Source: Mauremys mutica (taxonomy: Eukaryota; Chordata; Testudines; Geoemydidae). Taken from it: a stretch of 64,000 nt of DNA. The position numbers were made by a program, and so were the translations under genes. Below are positions 1-7,560 of the stretch, one piece after another. The notes beneath the pieces were generated by a model. It searched no databases and was not told where the DNA came from. It worked only from the letters and a program-made list of their open reading frames with translations. The first letter of the stretch is position 1. Each line of letters opens with the position of its first letter. The stretch covers positions 305,554,781 to 305,618,780 of the forward strand of contig NC_059072.1 in the NCBI RefSeq assembly GCF_020497125.1, given 5' to 3'.

Positions 1-201
1 GTTTTCAGGAACTGTGGGCTGCTCAGACGCCTGCAGGAAGGTAGTTTCTTCCCGGACCACGAAATAACTGTTGTGGATGTGCAGATGCCTATAGTCATCC
101 TCGGGGACCCAGCCTGCCCGCTAATGCACTTGCTCATGAAGCCCTATACAGGCGCCTGGGACAGCGACAAGGAACTCTTCAAATACCAGCGAGCAGCGTG
201 A
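1..201 (+). pseudogene. Harbinger transposase, C-terminal fragment with internal deletion
   Basis: Read from base 1, this frame gives a HARBI1-like stretch containing FFPDH, the conserved ILGDPA motif and MKPYTGA, matching residues about 263-318 of the transposase at 5392-6663. Directly after the KELF motif the two copies part. Here the frame runs through five unrelated codons to TGA at 199-201. The segment of the other copy that holds the catalytic glutamate (VECAFG) and the C-terminal helix is missing, apparently removed by a deletion of roughly 300 bp. The N-terminal part of the gene lies outside the window. The protein cannot be active, because the acidic triad is incomplete. Confidence 0.85.
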
Positions 202-332
202 CCTGTGACTGTTCAGTTTCTTTACAGAGAAGCTGAACCTGCCCCTGTTTCTTTACCCAGTTACTGTTGACTCTCCTCTTCGGTTACATACCCCGTTCAC
301 CCCGTTACCCCCACTTCCAGCACACGTGTAAA

Positions 333-338
333 AATAAA
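333..338 (+). terminator. Polyadenylation signal of the element A transposase gene
   Basis: AATAAA lies about 130 bp past the transposase stop, in a trailer collinear with the trailer of the second copy, which has its own AATAAA at 6808-6813. Confidence 0.5.
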
Positions 339-905
339 ATACATGTCCCATTATTACTTAACAAAGGTTTCTTTATTCATGACTTTTCGTGAAAGGGTTG
401 AAACTGGGATGCAGGCTGTGCTGGGTAGGGTGTGCGGTGATGTAAAGACCGCCTCTAAACTCAAGGAATGACAGGCTCCTGCTCCTAGAGCGGTCTGCAG
501 TGCCGGAATGCTTCTTTCAACGGAGCCTGCCATCCCTCTTTATGGAATTCTGTGTGCGGGCGGATATGTGACCTTGTGGTGGAGGAGGACGGATACAGAT
601 TCCTCAGCTGCGTGACTCAGCGGTCCAGGACAAGGACCGCTGTATAAGATCTGTAACCGCCCTCCCCCGCTGCAAAGTCACATCTCCCCCGCCCACACAG
701 ATCCTGGAAACCACCTCCAAAAACCGACCAGGGTGCCTACTGACTGCACCGTGTGTGTGACCCGCTGCTGATCCTGCCCCCGTGTCTGTACCCTGGGAAA
801 GGTGACTGTCCTATGCAATTAACCACCCCCTTCCCCACGCCCCCCATTCAAACACAGTCTTCTTTGAAAAAACATAACGGAAACAGTAATTAACAGCAAA
901 TCATT

Positions 906-911
906 TTTATT
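906..911 (-). terminator. Polyadenylation signal of the element A Myb/SANT gene
   Basis: A minus-strand AATAAA lies downstream of the last Myb/SANT exon. The matching site in element B is at 7454-7459. The two genes therefore converge, with about 570 bp between their poly(A) signals. Confidence 0.45.
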
Positions 912-1071
912 AATTAAGTAGACAGTTAGGGGATGGGACTGGGATTGGGACTACTGTGAGTCTGGAAGTGAAGGACTTCGGCAAATGTAGGGTATGAGAG
1001 CTTTTGGGTACTTGAGCACTGTGCTGTGGTGCAGTGACAGTATTCACGTTCCCGGCCGCCCCTCCTCCTGA

Positions 1072-1445
1072 TTATTTTTGGTGAGGGGGGTATGGGACTT
1101 TGTGGCGGGGGAGTGCGGTTGCAGATACACTGCAGGGTGTCTCTGTCCTCCTGTGGTCCTGCAGAACATCCACAAGGCGCCTGAGCGTGTCCGTTTGCTC
1201 CCTCACTAGTCCAAGCATTGTTTCAGTCGCCTGCTTGTCTTCCTCACGCCACCTCTCCTCCCGTTCGCTGTGTGAGCGCTGGCACAGAGAGACGGTCTCC
1301 CTCCACTGGCTCTGCTGGTCCGCCTCTGCTAGGTAGCAGCCCATACGTTCCTCGAACATCTTGTCCCTTGTCTTTTTCTTTCGCCGCCTAATCTTCGCCA
1401 GCCTCTGCGAGGGGGATGCTGTGGCAGGTCTGGAGACAGTGGAAG
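1072..1445 (-). pseudogene. Element A Myb/SANT protein, exon 2 (C-terminal coiled-coil part)
   Basis: The minus strand has a 3' splice site (TTTCCCATCTCACAG) ending at 1446, then an exon open to the stop at 1072-1074. It encodes SPSQRLAKIRRRKKKTR followed by a glutamine- and arginine-rich helix with a leucine pattern (EQTDTLRRLVDVLQD). The second copy has the same exon at 7561-7997, with the same splice site and phase. The basic cluster looks like a nuclear localisation signal and the helix like a coiled coil. This exon is open, but exon 1 of this copy is broken, so I call the whole gene a pseudogene. Confidence 0.75.
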
Positions 1446-1807
1446 CTGTGAGATGGGAAACAGGGAGTGAATTCCTTGCAAAGATACATTTTTGCGAACA
1501 ATTAACTGAGTCTAGGCTGTCTCTGTGAATTCTGGGTTGAGACCCCTGTGCCTGCTGGGGCAGAAATCATTTTCATGGTGGATTCTGGGTAAATGTCGCC
1601 AGTCATTCCTTCCTCCGGGAAAGCAACGGCAGACAATCATTTCAAGCCCGTTTTCCCAGATTTGCCCTGGCATACGCCATAGCGTGGCAACCATGGACAC
1701 TGTTTTGCCTTTTGTGTATGTCACCGTATGTGTACTAGATGCCGCTGACAGAGGCGGGCCAGCAGCGCTACACAGCAGCATGCTTTTGCTTTTGCATGAC
1801 AGCAGAG

Positions 1808-2545
1808 ATGGTTACCAGCCATATTGTACCATCTACCATACCATAAATTGGTAATAAGATGGTAATAAGATGGGCATGGTTACCTGTCCTTTTGCACTGC
1901 CCCATTTGGTGCTGTCATAAGTGCCCCTGGCCAAGCAGCCAGGGGCGCAAAAGCAAAAATTGGGAATGACTCCCTGAGTCAATCCCTCCTTTTTGGTATC
2001 TAAAAATAGAATCAGTCCTGCCTAGATTATGGGCAAGTGTACTAGAGAACCACTGTATCATAGAACCAGAGAGCACAGCTGCTCTGTGTCCGATCCTGCA
2101 TAAATTATGAGCTGTATGCTATTCACAGGGGGTGCTCCTGCAACAACACCACCTGTTCATTCCGTTCTTACCCCAGCCTTCCTGGGCTACCATACCATTG
2201 TCCCCCCACTTGTGTGATAAAGTAATAAAGAATGCAGGAATAAGACACAGTGACTTGTTTGTGAGAAATGAGTGGAAGGAAGCCTCCAGCTGCAATGATA
2301 GTCCAGGCAGGACATTAAGGAGTGTGGATGAAGGAGCCCATCATCCCTCTGCTAGTCCAGGGGCAATTGAATCTTTTATTTACAATGAAGGGTGGGGGCT
2401 GATGGAGCTCAGCCCCCTGTTGCAATGATGAGGACGGTTACCAGCCATATTGCACCATCTGCCATCAAAAATTAGGGACAGGCGCCCTTGATCGACCTTA
2501 CTGATGCTAGTCGGCATGGTTACCAGCCCTTTTGCACTGCCCCAT
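1808..2545 (+). repeat. Two-part internal repeat module, present twice in element A
   Basis: The block GGTTACCAGCCATATTG followed by YACCATCT occurs at 1808-1834 and 2434-2460. A sister block, GGTTACC then CTTTTGCACTGCCCCAT, follows at 1876-1905 and 2516-2545. The pairs sit 68 and 82 bp apart, and the modules are about 630 bp apart. A weaker fifth relative begins near 2562. Element B has none of these blocks. Confidence 0.7.
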
Positions 2546-3024
2546 GTGCCAATAGGCTGATGATGAGGACGGATTTCCATCTTTCTGTACCATCAGCCAT
2601 CCATAGCGTGGGGGGAGCAAGGATGTTGGTGTTGAGTGCTGCACCATCGCGTCTATCTGCAGCATTCAGTAAAGATAGGGTGACATGTAAAAGAGTCAAC
2701 AGAGGATTGTTTTCACTTCTGGTGGTGGGTGGGGTGTGTGCGCAAATTGCCGAACTATGCCCTGACCCACCGCAGACACTGTGTTTGACCCTAGAAGCAT
2801 TTGGAGCTCATCCAAGAATGCAAATACTTTTCGGAGACAGCAGGAACTGTGGGATACCTTGCGTCCTCATTCCCCCCTCCCTCCATGAGCGTCCATTATA
2901 TTCTTTGGCTTTCCGTTACGCTCGTCACGCAGCTGCGTGCTGAGTCTGTGCTATGCCGTCTGTCCGTAGATTTTTTAAAAATACTTTGGACCAGGCGTAA
3001 AATTACAGTAATTACCCTAATTAG

Positions 3025-3333
3025 ATGCAGGAGTCTCCAAGCGAGATCACCCTGAGGAGGGTCACTGAAGGAGATAGAGCGCGCATGCTGCGTGAAAGCT
3101 AGCACGAACCAGGGCCCGATGCAGCCGTGCTCGGGGAGGCAGTGCTCCCTGAGTACCTCATGAAAGCCTTGCGCGGAAAACTGTGCTACCACGGAGCACC
3201 CAATAAGGCAGCTCTCCCCAGGAACCTCCTGCTGATGCTTTTCGATTAACGCAAGGAGAGCTTCGTGGAGATCTCCAAGGATGATTTCTGTTCTATCCCC
3301 ATATCTAGAGAGACCTCCTTTTCACACAGTTAA
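3025..3333 (+). pseudogene. Third gene of Harbinger element A, opposite to the Myb gene
   Basis: The reading frame begins with ATG directly after a 3' splice-like site (TTACCCTAATTAG) and is collinear, without any indel, with the open 100-codon gene at 8464-8766. By eye about 55 of 92 aligned residues agree, including ITLRRVT, HGAPNKA, LPRNLL, ESFVE and CSIPI. Many differences are conservative (K/R, Y/F, V/L, D/E). Two in-frame stops (TAG near 3100, TAA near 3247) make it a pseudogene. A plus-strand AATAAA follows at 3352-3357. I recognise no family. The conservation pattern suggests it was coding before the copies diverged. Confidence 0.65.
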
Positions 3334-3351
3334 GATTCCTGTTATATTAAG

Positions 3352-3357
3352 AATAAA
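3352..3357 (+). terminator. Polyadenylation signal of the third gene, element A
   Basis: AATAAA lies 19 bp after the stop of the plus-strand frame and is conserved in position in element B (8825-8830). It lies about 25 bp from the antisense 5' splice site of the Myb gene. Confidence 0.55.
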
Positions 3358-3381
3358 AGTTAACATGGTTAAAGCACTTAC

Positions 3382-3905
3382 CGACTGCTCCTTCCCCTGA
3401 TTCAGGGTCCGGGTTAATGGCCGGGGAGGGTTGTTGGGTGATATCCGTGACGGTGATGAATAGATCCTGGCTGTCGGGGAAACCAGCGTTGTAAGCGCTC
3501 TCGCCTGCCTCGTCCTCCACAAACCCTTCCTCATCTTCCCCGTCCGCGAACATCACCGAGGAACTGGCCGTCGACACTGTCCCATCGTCAGAGTCCACGG
3601 TCACTGGTGGGGCAGTGGTGGCAGGCTCCGTAGCGTCCGTTTGCCGCTTTGATTTTTTGGTAGCCTTGTCTGGGGTCCTTGATTTTCACGCGGCGCTGCG
3701 TTGCATCCCGCCTGTATCCTCTGTCTCTCATGGCTTTGGAGACCTTCTCGTAGGTCTTCGCATTCCCTGTTTTGGAGCGCAGCTCCGAAAGCACAGACTC
3801 CTCGCCCCACACACCGATCAGATCGAAGAGTTCCCAGTCAGTCTATGCTGGGTCCCTCTTTCTATTCACAGATAACATGAACTCCTCTGCTGGAGAGCTC
3901 TGCAT
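3382..3905 (-). pseudogene. Element A Myb/SANT protein, exon 1
   Basis: The minus strand encodes the same N-terminal half as the intact gene at 8855-9431, starting with MQSSPAEE at 3905 and ending at a conserved donor (GTAAGT). The Myb/SANT-like domain is recognisable (GEESVLSELRSK, RRVKIKD, RQGYQK). It is broken in at least two places: a stop where the intact copy has the first conserved tryptophan segment (PAWTDRE), and a deletion after the ANGR motif. The deletion removes the RFYEALHAILG segment and shifts the frame. The acidic linker (DGEDEEGF) and the PDSQDLFIT segment continue in another frame. In the intact relative this domain is a trihelix-type DNA binder. Confidence 0.8.
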
Positions 3906-4302
3906 CGTTGCAGGTGCTGCGGAGCTCGCCCCGATGTCCAGCCAGGACGTCAGATTCAAAGTGCCCAGACAGGAAAATGAATTCAAATTTTCCCGGGTCA
4001 TTTCCTGTGTGGCTGGTCGGAGAATCCAAGCTCGGACTGCTGTCCAGAGCGTCAACAGAGTGGTGCACTGTGGGATAGTTCCCGGAGCTACTAAGTTCGA
4101 TTTGCATCCACACCTAGCCTAATTCGAGCTAGCCATGTCGAATTTAGCGTTACTCCACCTGTCGGGGTGGAGTACCAAATTCGAACTAAAGAGCCCTCTA
4201 GTTCGAATTAAATGGCTTCCTGGTGTGGACGGTTGAGCGGTTAGTTCGAATTAACGCTGCTAAATTCGAATTAAAGTCCTAGTGTAGACCAGGCCTTATT
4301 CT

Positions 4303-4956
4303 CTATTCCTTTTTAATGATTCCTAACATCCTGTTTGCTTGTTTGACTGCTGCTGCACACTGCGTGGACATCTTCACAGAACTATCCATGATGACTCCAA
4401 GATCTCTTTCCCGATTAGCTAAATTAGCCCCCATCATATCATATGTATAGTTGGGGTTATTTTTTCCAATGTGCATTACTTTACATTTATCCACATTAAA
4501 TTCCATTTGCCATTTTGTTGCCCAATCACTTAGTTTTGTGAGATTTCTTTGAAGTTCTTCACAGTCTGCTTTGGTCTTAACTATCTTGAGCAGTTTAGTA
4601 TCGTCTGCAAACTTTGCCACCTCACTGTTTACCCCTTTCTCCAGATCATTTATGAATAAGTTGAATAGGATTGGTCCTAGGACTGACCCTTGGGGAACAC
4701 CACTAGTTACCCCTCTCCATTCTGAAAATTTACCATTTATTCCTACCCTTTGTTCCCTATCTTTTAACCAGTTCTCAATCCATAAAAGGATCTTCCCTCT
4801 TATCCCATGACAACTTAATTTATGTAAGAGCCTTTGGTGAGGGACCTTGTCAAAGGCTTTCTGGAAATCTAAGTACACTATGTCCACTGGATCCCTCTTG
4901 TCCACATGTTTGTTGACCCCTTCAAAGAACTCTAATAGATTGGTAACAGAAACCAT
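4303..4956 (-). pseudogene. CR1 reverse transcriptase fragment, 217 codons open
   Basis: This is an open minus-strand frame from the palm of a CR1 ORF2 reverse transcriptase. The motifs run in the expected order: VYLDFQKAFDKVPH (first catalytic aspartate), [27 protein letters not shown] (the catalytic aspartate pair), then the thumb region with VMHIGKNN and the LGVIMD segment. An intact ORF2 would be far longer, with an endonuclease upstream and a C-terminal extension, so this is only a piece. Its openness suggests that this CR1 is younger than the other copies in the window. In CR1 the enzyme makes cDNA from its own RNA at a nicked target. Confidence 0.85.
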
Positions 4957-5010
4957 ATTGACTTTTGCCCAACAATTTATATTCTCCTATGTGTCTGACA
5001 ATTTTATTCC

Positions 5011-5013
5011 TTA
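5011..5013. repeat. TTA target-site duplication, left of element B
   Basis: TTA precedes GGCCTTGTC at 5014 and is repeated at 9822-9824 after GACCAGGCC. A 3-bp TTA/TAA duplication is the hallmark of PIF/Harbinger insertion. Confidence 0.95.
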
Positions 5014-5059
5014 GGCCTTGTCTACACTACAAGACTATTTCGAATCAACTTAGTTCGAA
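5014..5059 (+). repeat. Left terminal inverted repeat region of element B
   Basis: GGCCTTGTCTACACTA pairs with the right end at 9806-9821. Further inside, TTCGAA-type motifs recur on both sides (5040, 5056 and 9771-9796), giving an imperfect terminal repeat of about 50 bp. Confidence 0.85.
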
Positions 5060-5168
5060 TTTGTGGATTCGACCTTATGAAGTTGAATTTGTGTATCCAT
5101 ACTAAATACACTAATTCGAATTTCTGAGTCCACATTCACGGGGCCAGCGTCGACTTTGGAAGCGGTGC

Positions 5169-5191
5169 ACTGTGGGAAGCTATCCCACAGT
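5169..5191. repeat. Subterminal palindrome, candidate binding site of the element's proteins
   Basis: ACTGTGGGA, a 5-base spacer (AGCTA) and TCCCACAGT form a perfect 9-bp inverted repeat about 155 bp from the left end. One arm (CACTGTGGGATAG) also lies about 220 bp from the right ends of both elements (4067 and 9591). Its place near both termini suits a transposase or Myb-protein binding site; this is inference. Confidence 0.5.
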
Positions 5192-5391
5192 TCCCGCACT
5201 CCCCGTTGCCCATTGGAATGCTGGGTAGAGCCCCCAATGCCTGCTGGGGGAAAAAATGTGTCGAGGGTGGTTTTGGGTAACTGTCATTATTGAACCGTCA
5301 CTCCCGCCCTCTCTCCTTGAAAGCGCCGGCGGGAAATCTGTTCGCGCCCTTCTCTGGTTGGTTACAGCTCGGACGCCACAGCACTGCGAGC

Positions 5392-6663
5392 ATGGAGCCC
5401 ACTGCGATCATCGCTGCACTTATGGCCGTTGTCAACTCCTCGCACCTTATCGTCCACCTCTTCCACAGTCAGCTGCTGAGAAATCGGGCGAGGAGGCTCC
5501 GGCAGCGCGGTGAGGAGAGTGGCGCAGACCTCTCACAAAGCAGGGTACGCCGCGCAGTGGAGATCATGGTGGCAATGGGTCAAGTTCATGGTGTGGAACG
5601 GCGATTCTGGGCCCGGGAAACAAGCACGGACTGGTGGGACCGCATAGTGCTGCAGGTCTGGGATGAATCACAGTGGCTGCGAAACTTCAGGATGCGTAAG
5701 GACACTTTCCTTGAACTCTGTGACTTGCTGGCCCCTGCCCTGAAGCGCCAGGACACACGGATGTGAGCAGCCCTGAGTGTGCAGAAGGGAGTGGCCATAG
5801 CCCTCTGGAAACTTGCAACGCCAGACAGCTACCGGTCAGTAGCGAACCACTTTGGCGTGGGCAAATCTACCGTGGGGGTTGCTGTGATTCAAGTAGCCCA
5901 CGCAATCGTTGAGCAACTGCTCTCAAAGGTAGTGACTCTGGGAAACGTCCAGGTCGTCATAGATGGCTTCGCCGCTATGGGATTCCCAAACTGCGGTGGG
6001 GCTATAGATGGGACTCACATCCCTATTCTGACACCAGCCCACCAGGCCAGCGAGTACATTAACCGAAAGGGCTACTTTTCAATGGTGCTGCAAGCACTGG
6101 TGGACCATAGGGGACGTTTTACCAACATCTTCGTCGGGTGGGCGGGCAAGGTTCATGACGCGCGTGTGTTCAAGAACTCTGGTCTGTTTAGACGCCTCCA
6201 GGCAGGAACTTTCTTCCCGGACCACAAAATAACGGTTGGGGATGTGCAGATGCCTACAGTGATCCTCGGGGACCCAGCCTACCCGCTAATGCCCTGGCTC
6301 ATGAAGCCCTATACAGGCGCCTTGGACAGTGAGAAGGAACTCTTCAACTACCGGCTGAGCAAGTGCAGAATGGTGGTGGAGTGTGCTTTCGGACGTCTTA
6401 AGGGGAGGTGGCGGAGCTTACTGACTCACTCGGACATCAGCGAAAAGAATATCCCCGTAGTTATTGCTGCTTGCCGTGTGCTCCACAATGTCTGTGAGAG
6501 CAAGGGCGAGACCTTTTTGGCCGGATGGGAGGTTGAGGCAAATCGCCTGGCTGCTGTTTACGCTCAGCCAGACACCCGTGCCGAAAGAATATCCCAGCGG
6601 GAAGCGCTGTGTATCCGGGAGGCTTTGAAAGCAAGTTTCCTCGGAGAGCAGGGTAACCTATGA
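5392..6663 (+). pseudogene. HARBI1-like Harbinger transposase with one in-frame stop
   Basis: A 423-codon frame in the DDE_Tnp_4 superfamily. I start it at MEPTAIIAALMAVV (5392); an in-frame ATG at 5290 exists, but its extra residues look untypical. The N-terminal half carries the LRNFRMRKDTFLELCDLL motif and a helix-turn-helix (PDSYRSVANHFGVGKST, residues about 144-160). The catalytic part shows GAIDGTHIPI (D206), KVHDARVF (D256), LGDPAYPL (D294) and VECAFGRLKG (E330), ending near ACRVLHN. Codon 125 is TGA (5764-5766) in ATG-TGA-GCAGCC, probably a CGA codon lost by CpG deamination. Both sides stay in one frame with no indel. The enzyme would cut the terminal repeats and paste into TWA targets, and the Myb/SANT protein is its expected partner. 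Confidence 0.9.
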
Positions 6664-6807
6664 CTCTCCACTTGATTTTAAGAGAAGCTGATCCTGAGCC
6701 TGTGTCTCTATGTGTTGAGTGAGATCTGCGGTTATATACCCCGTTCTCCAAGTTTCCCCCACTTCCAAAACACGTTTTAAAACAAATTAAATGGAACAGT
6801 TATTGTT

Positions 6808-6813
6808 AATAAA
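6808..6813 (+). terminator. Polyadenylation signal of the element B transposase gene
   Basis: AATAAA lies 145 bp after the transposase stop, followed by a T-rich stretch. The trailer matches that of element A. Confidence 0.6.
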
Positions 6814-7453
6814 TCTTTCTTTTACTTTGCATTTCTGTTCAGGGTTTGAAACATGGACGCATACTGTGCTGGGTACGGTGTGCACTGATGTACAGACCGC
6901 TTGTACAATACAGGACGGACAGCCTCCTGCTCCTACATAGGTCTCTGGGGTGGGGGACGGTTTCAAGTGGTTGTGCATGTAGGGGTGGGTTTGCAGGAAG
7001 GGGCGAGTGGTGCCGTCTTTGGATAGGGATTTGGATGCAGGCTCTGGGCTGTGGGTTTGGGCGTAGGAAGGGGTGAGGGGTGTGGGGGAAGGGTGAGTAT
7101 CTGTCCGTGGATGAGGGCTCTTGTTGGGGCTCAGGGCAGCGGAGAGGATCGCGCCTATGGTGGAAGTGCATGGTAAGGGCAGCATGCCTTAACATTAGGG
7201 GGTGGCAGGCGCTAGGACCGTGGACAAGCGTACACATCACAGAATGACCCGGGGCAGCATACACCACACAGAGTGACCCTGGTGACTACTGACTGCAGTC
7301 TGTGTGTGCCCTGCAGTTGATCCTGCCCCCGATAGTCTGTACCCTGCTAATGTAGGCTATCCCGTGCAATTATAAATCCCCTGCCCCCCCCCTACATACA
7401 CAGTCTTCTGACACGAAAGACGTGACGGAAAGAGTGAACAACAGCAAACAGCT
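6814..7453. other. Spacer between the converging genes of element B
   Basis: This 640-bp stretch separates the two poly(A) signals. Plus-strand frames of modest length here have low-complexity composition and no counterpart in element A, so I call nothing coding. Confidence 0.5.
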
Positions 7454-7459
7454 TTTATT
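7454..7459 (-). terminator. Polyadenylation signal of the Myb/SANT gene, element B
   Basis: A minus-strand AATAAA lies about 100 bp after the stop of exon 2. Confidence 0.6.
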
Positions 7460-7560
7460 AATCTACTACATAGTGGGGTGATGAAACTTGGATTTGGGAC
7501 TGGGTGATCCTGTAAGGGAAGCGCTTCTACACAGTTATAGCGTCAGAGGTGTGTGGTACA

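Larger units (their letters stand above)
1446..3381 (-). other. Element A: long intron of the Myb/SANT gene
   Basis: The stretch between the minus-strand donor (GTAAGT at 3381) and acceptor (AG at 1446) is 1.94 kb, against 0.86 kb in element B. The additional sequence, about 1500-2900, has no convincing reading frame but holds a duplicated motif module (see 1808-2545). The plus-strand gene at 3025-3333 lies near its 5' end. An open plus-strand stretch starting with ATG at 1692 (MDTVLPFV) may be a further exon of that gene, but nothing visible proves it. Confidence 0.55.
1..4295 (+). mobile_element. PIF/Harbinger element A, old copy, left end outside the window
   Basis: This is a DNA transposon collinear with the better element at 5014-9821. 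In order it carries a transposase tail on the plus strand, two exons of a Myb/SANT gene on the minus strand, and a small plus-strand gene inside that gene's intron. Its right end matches the right end of the second copy almost base for base, finishing with the terminal repeat AGTGTAGACCAGGCC at 4281-4295. A TTA follows at 4296-4298, the expected 3-bp Harbinger target duplication. The left terminal repeat lies upstream of the window. Stops, deletions and one frameshift show that it is inactive. Confidence 0.9.
4296..5013 (-). mobile_element. CR1 LINE copy I, part 1 (interrupted by both Harbinger elements)
   Basis: This is minus-strand CR1 reverse transcriptase sequence between the end of element A and the start of element B. 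The CR1 text resumes at 9825 after element B (CTGTTGTTTCAACTAATTTG), so B clearly sits inside this copy. Element A also ends directly at CR1 sequence at a TTA. About 20 bases usually found in this part of CR1 seem to be missing near 4948. Confidence 0.9.
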
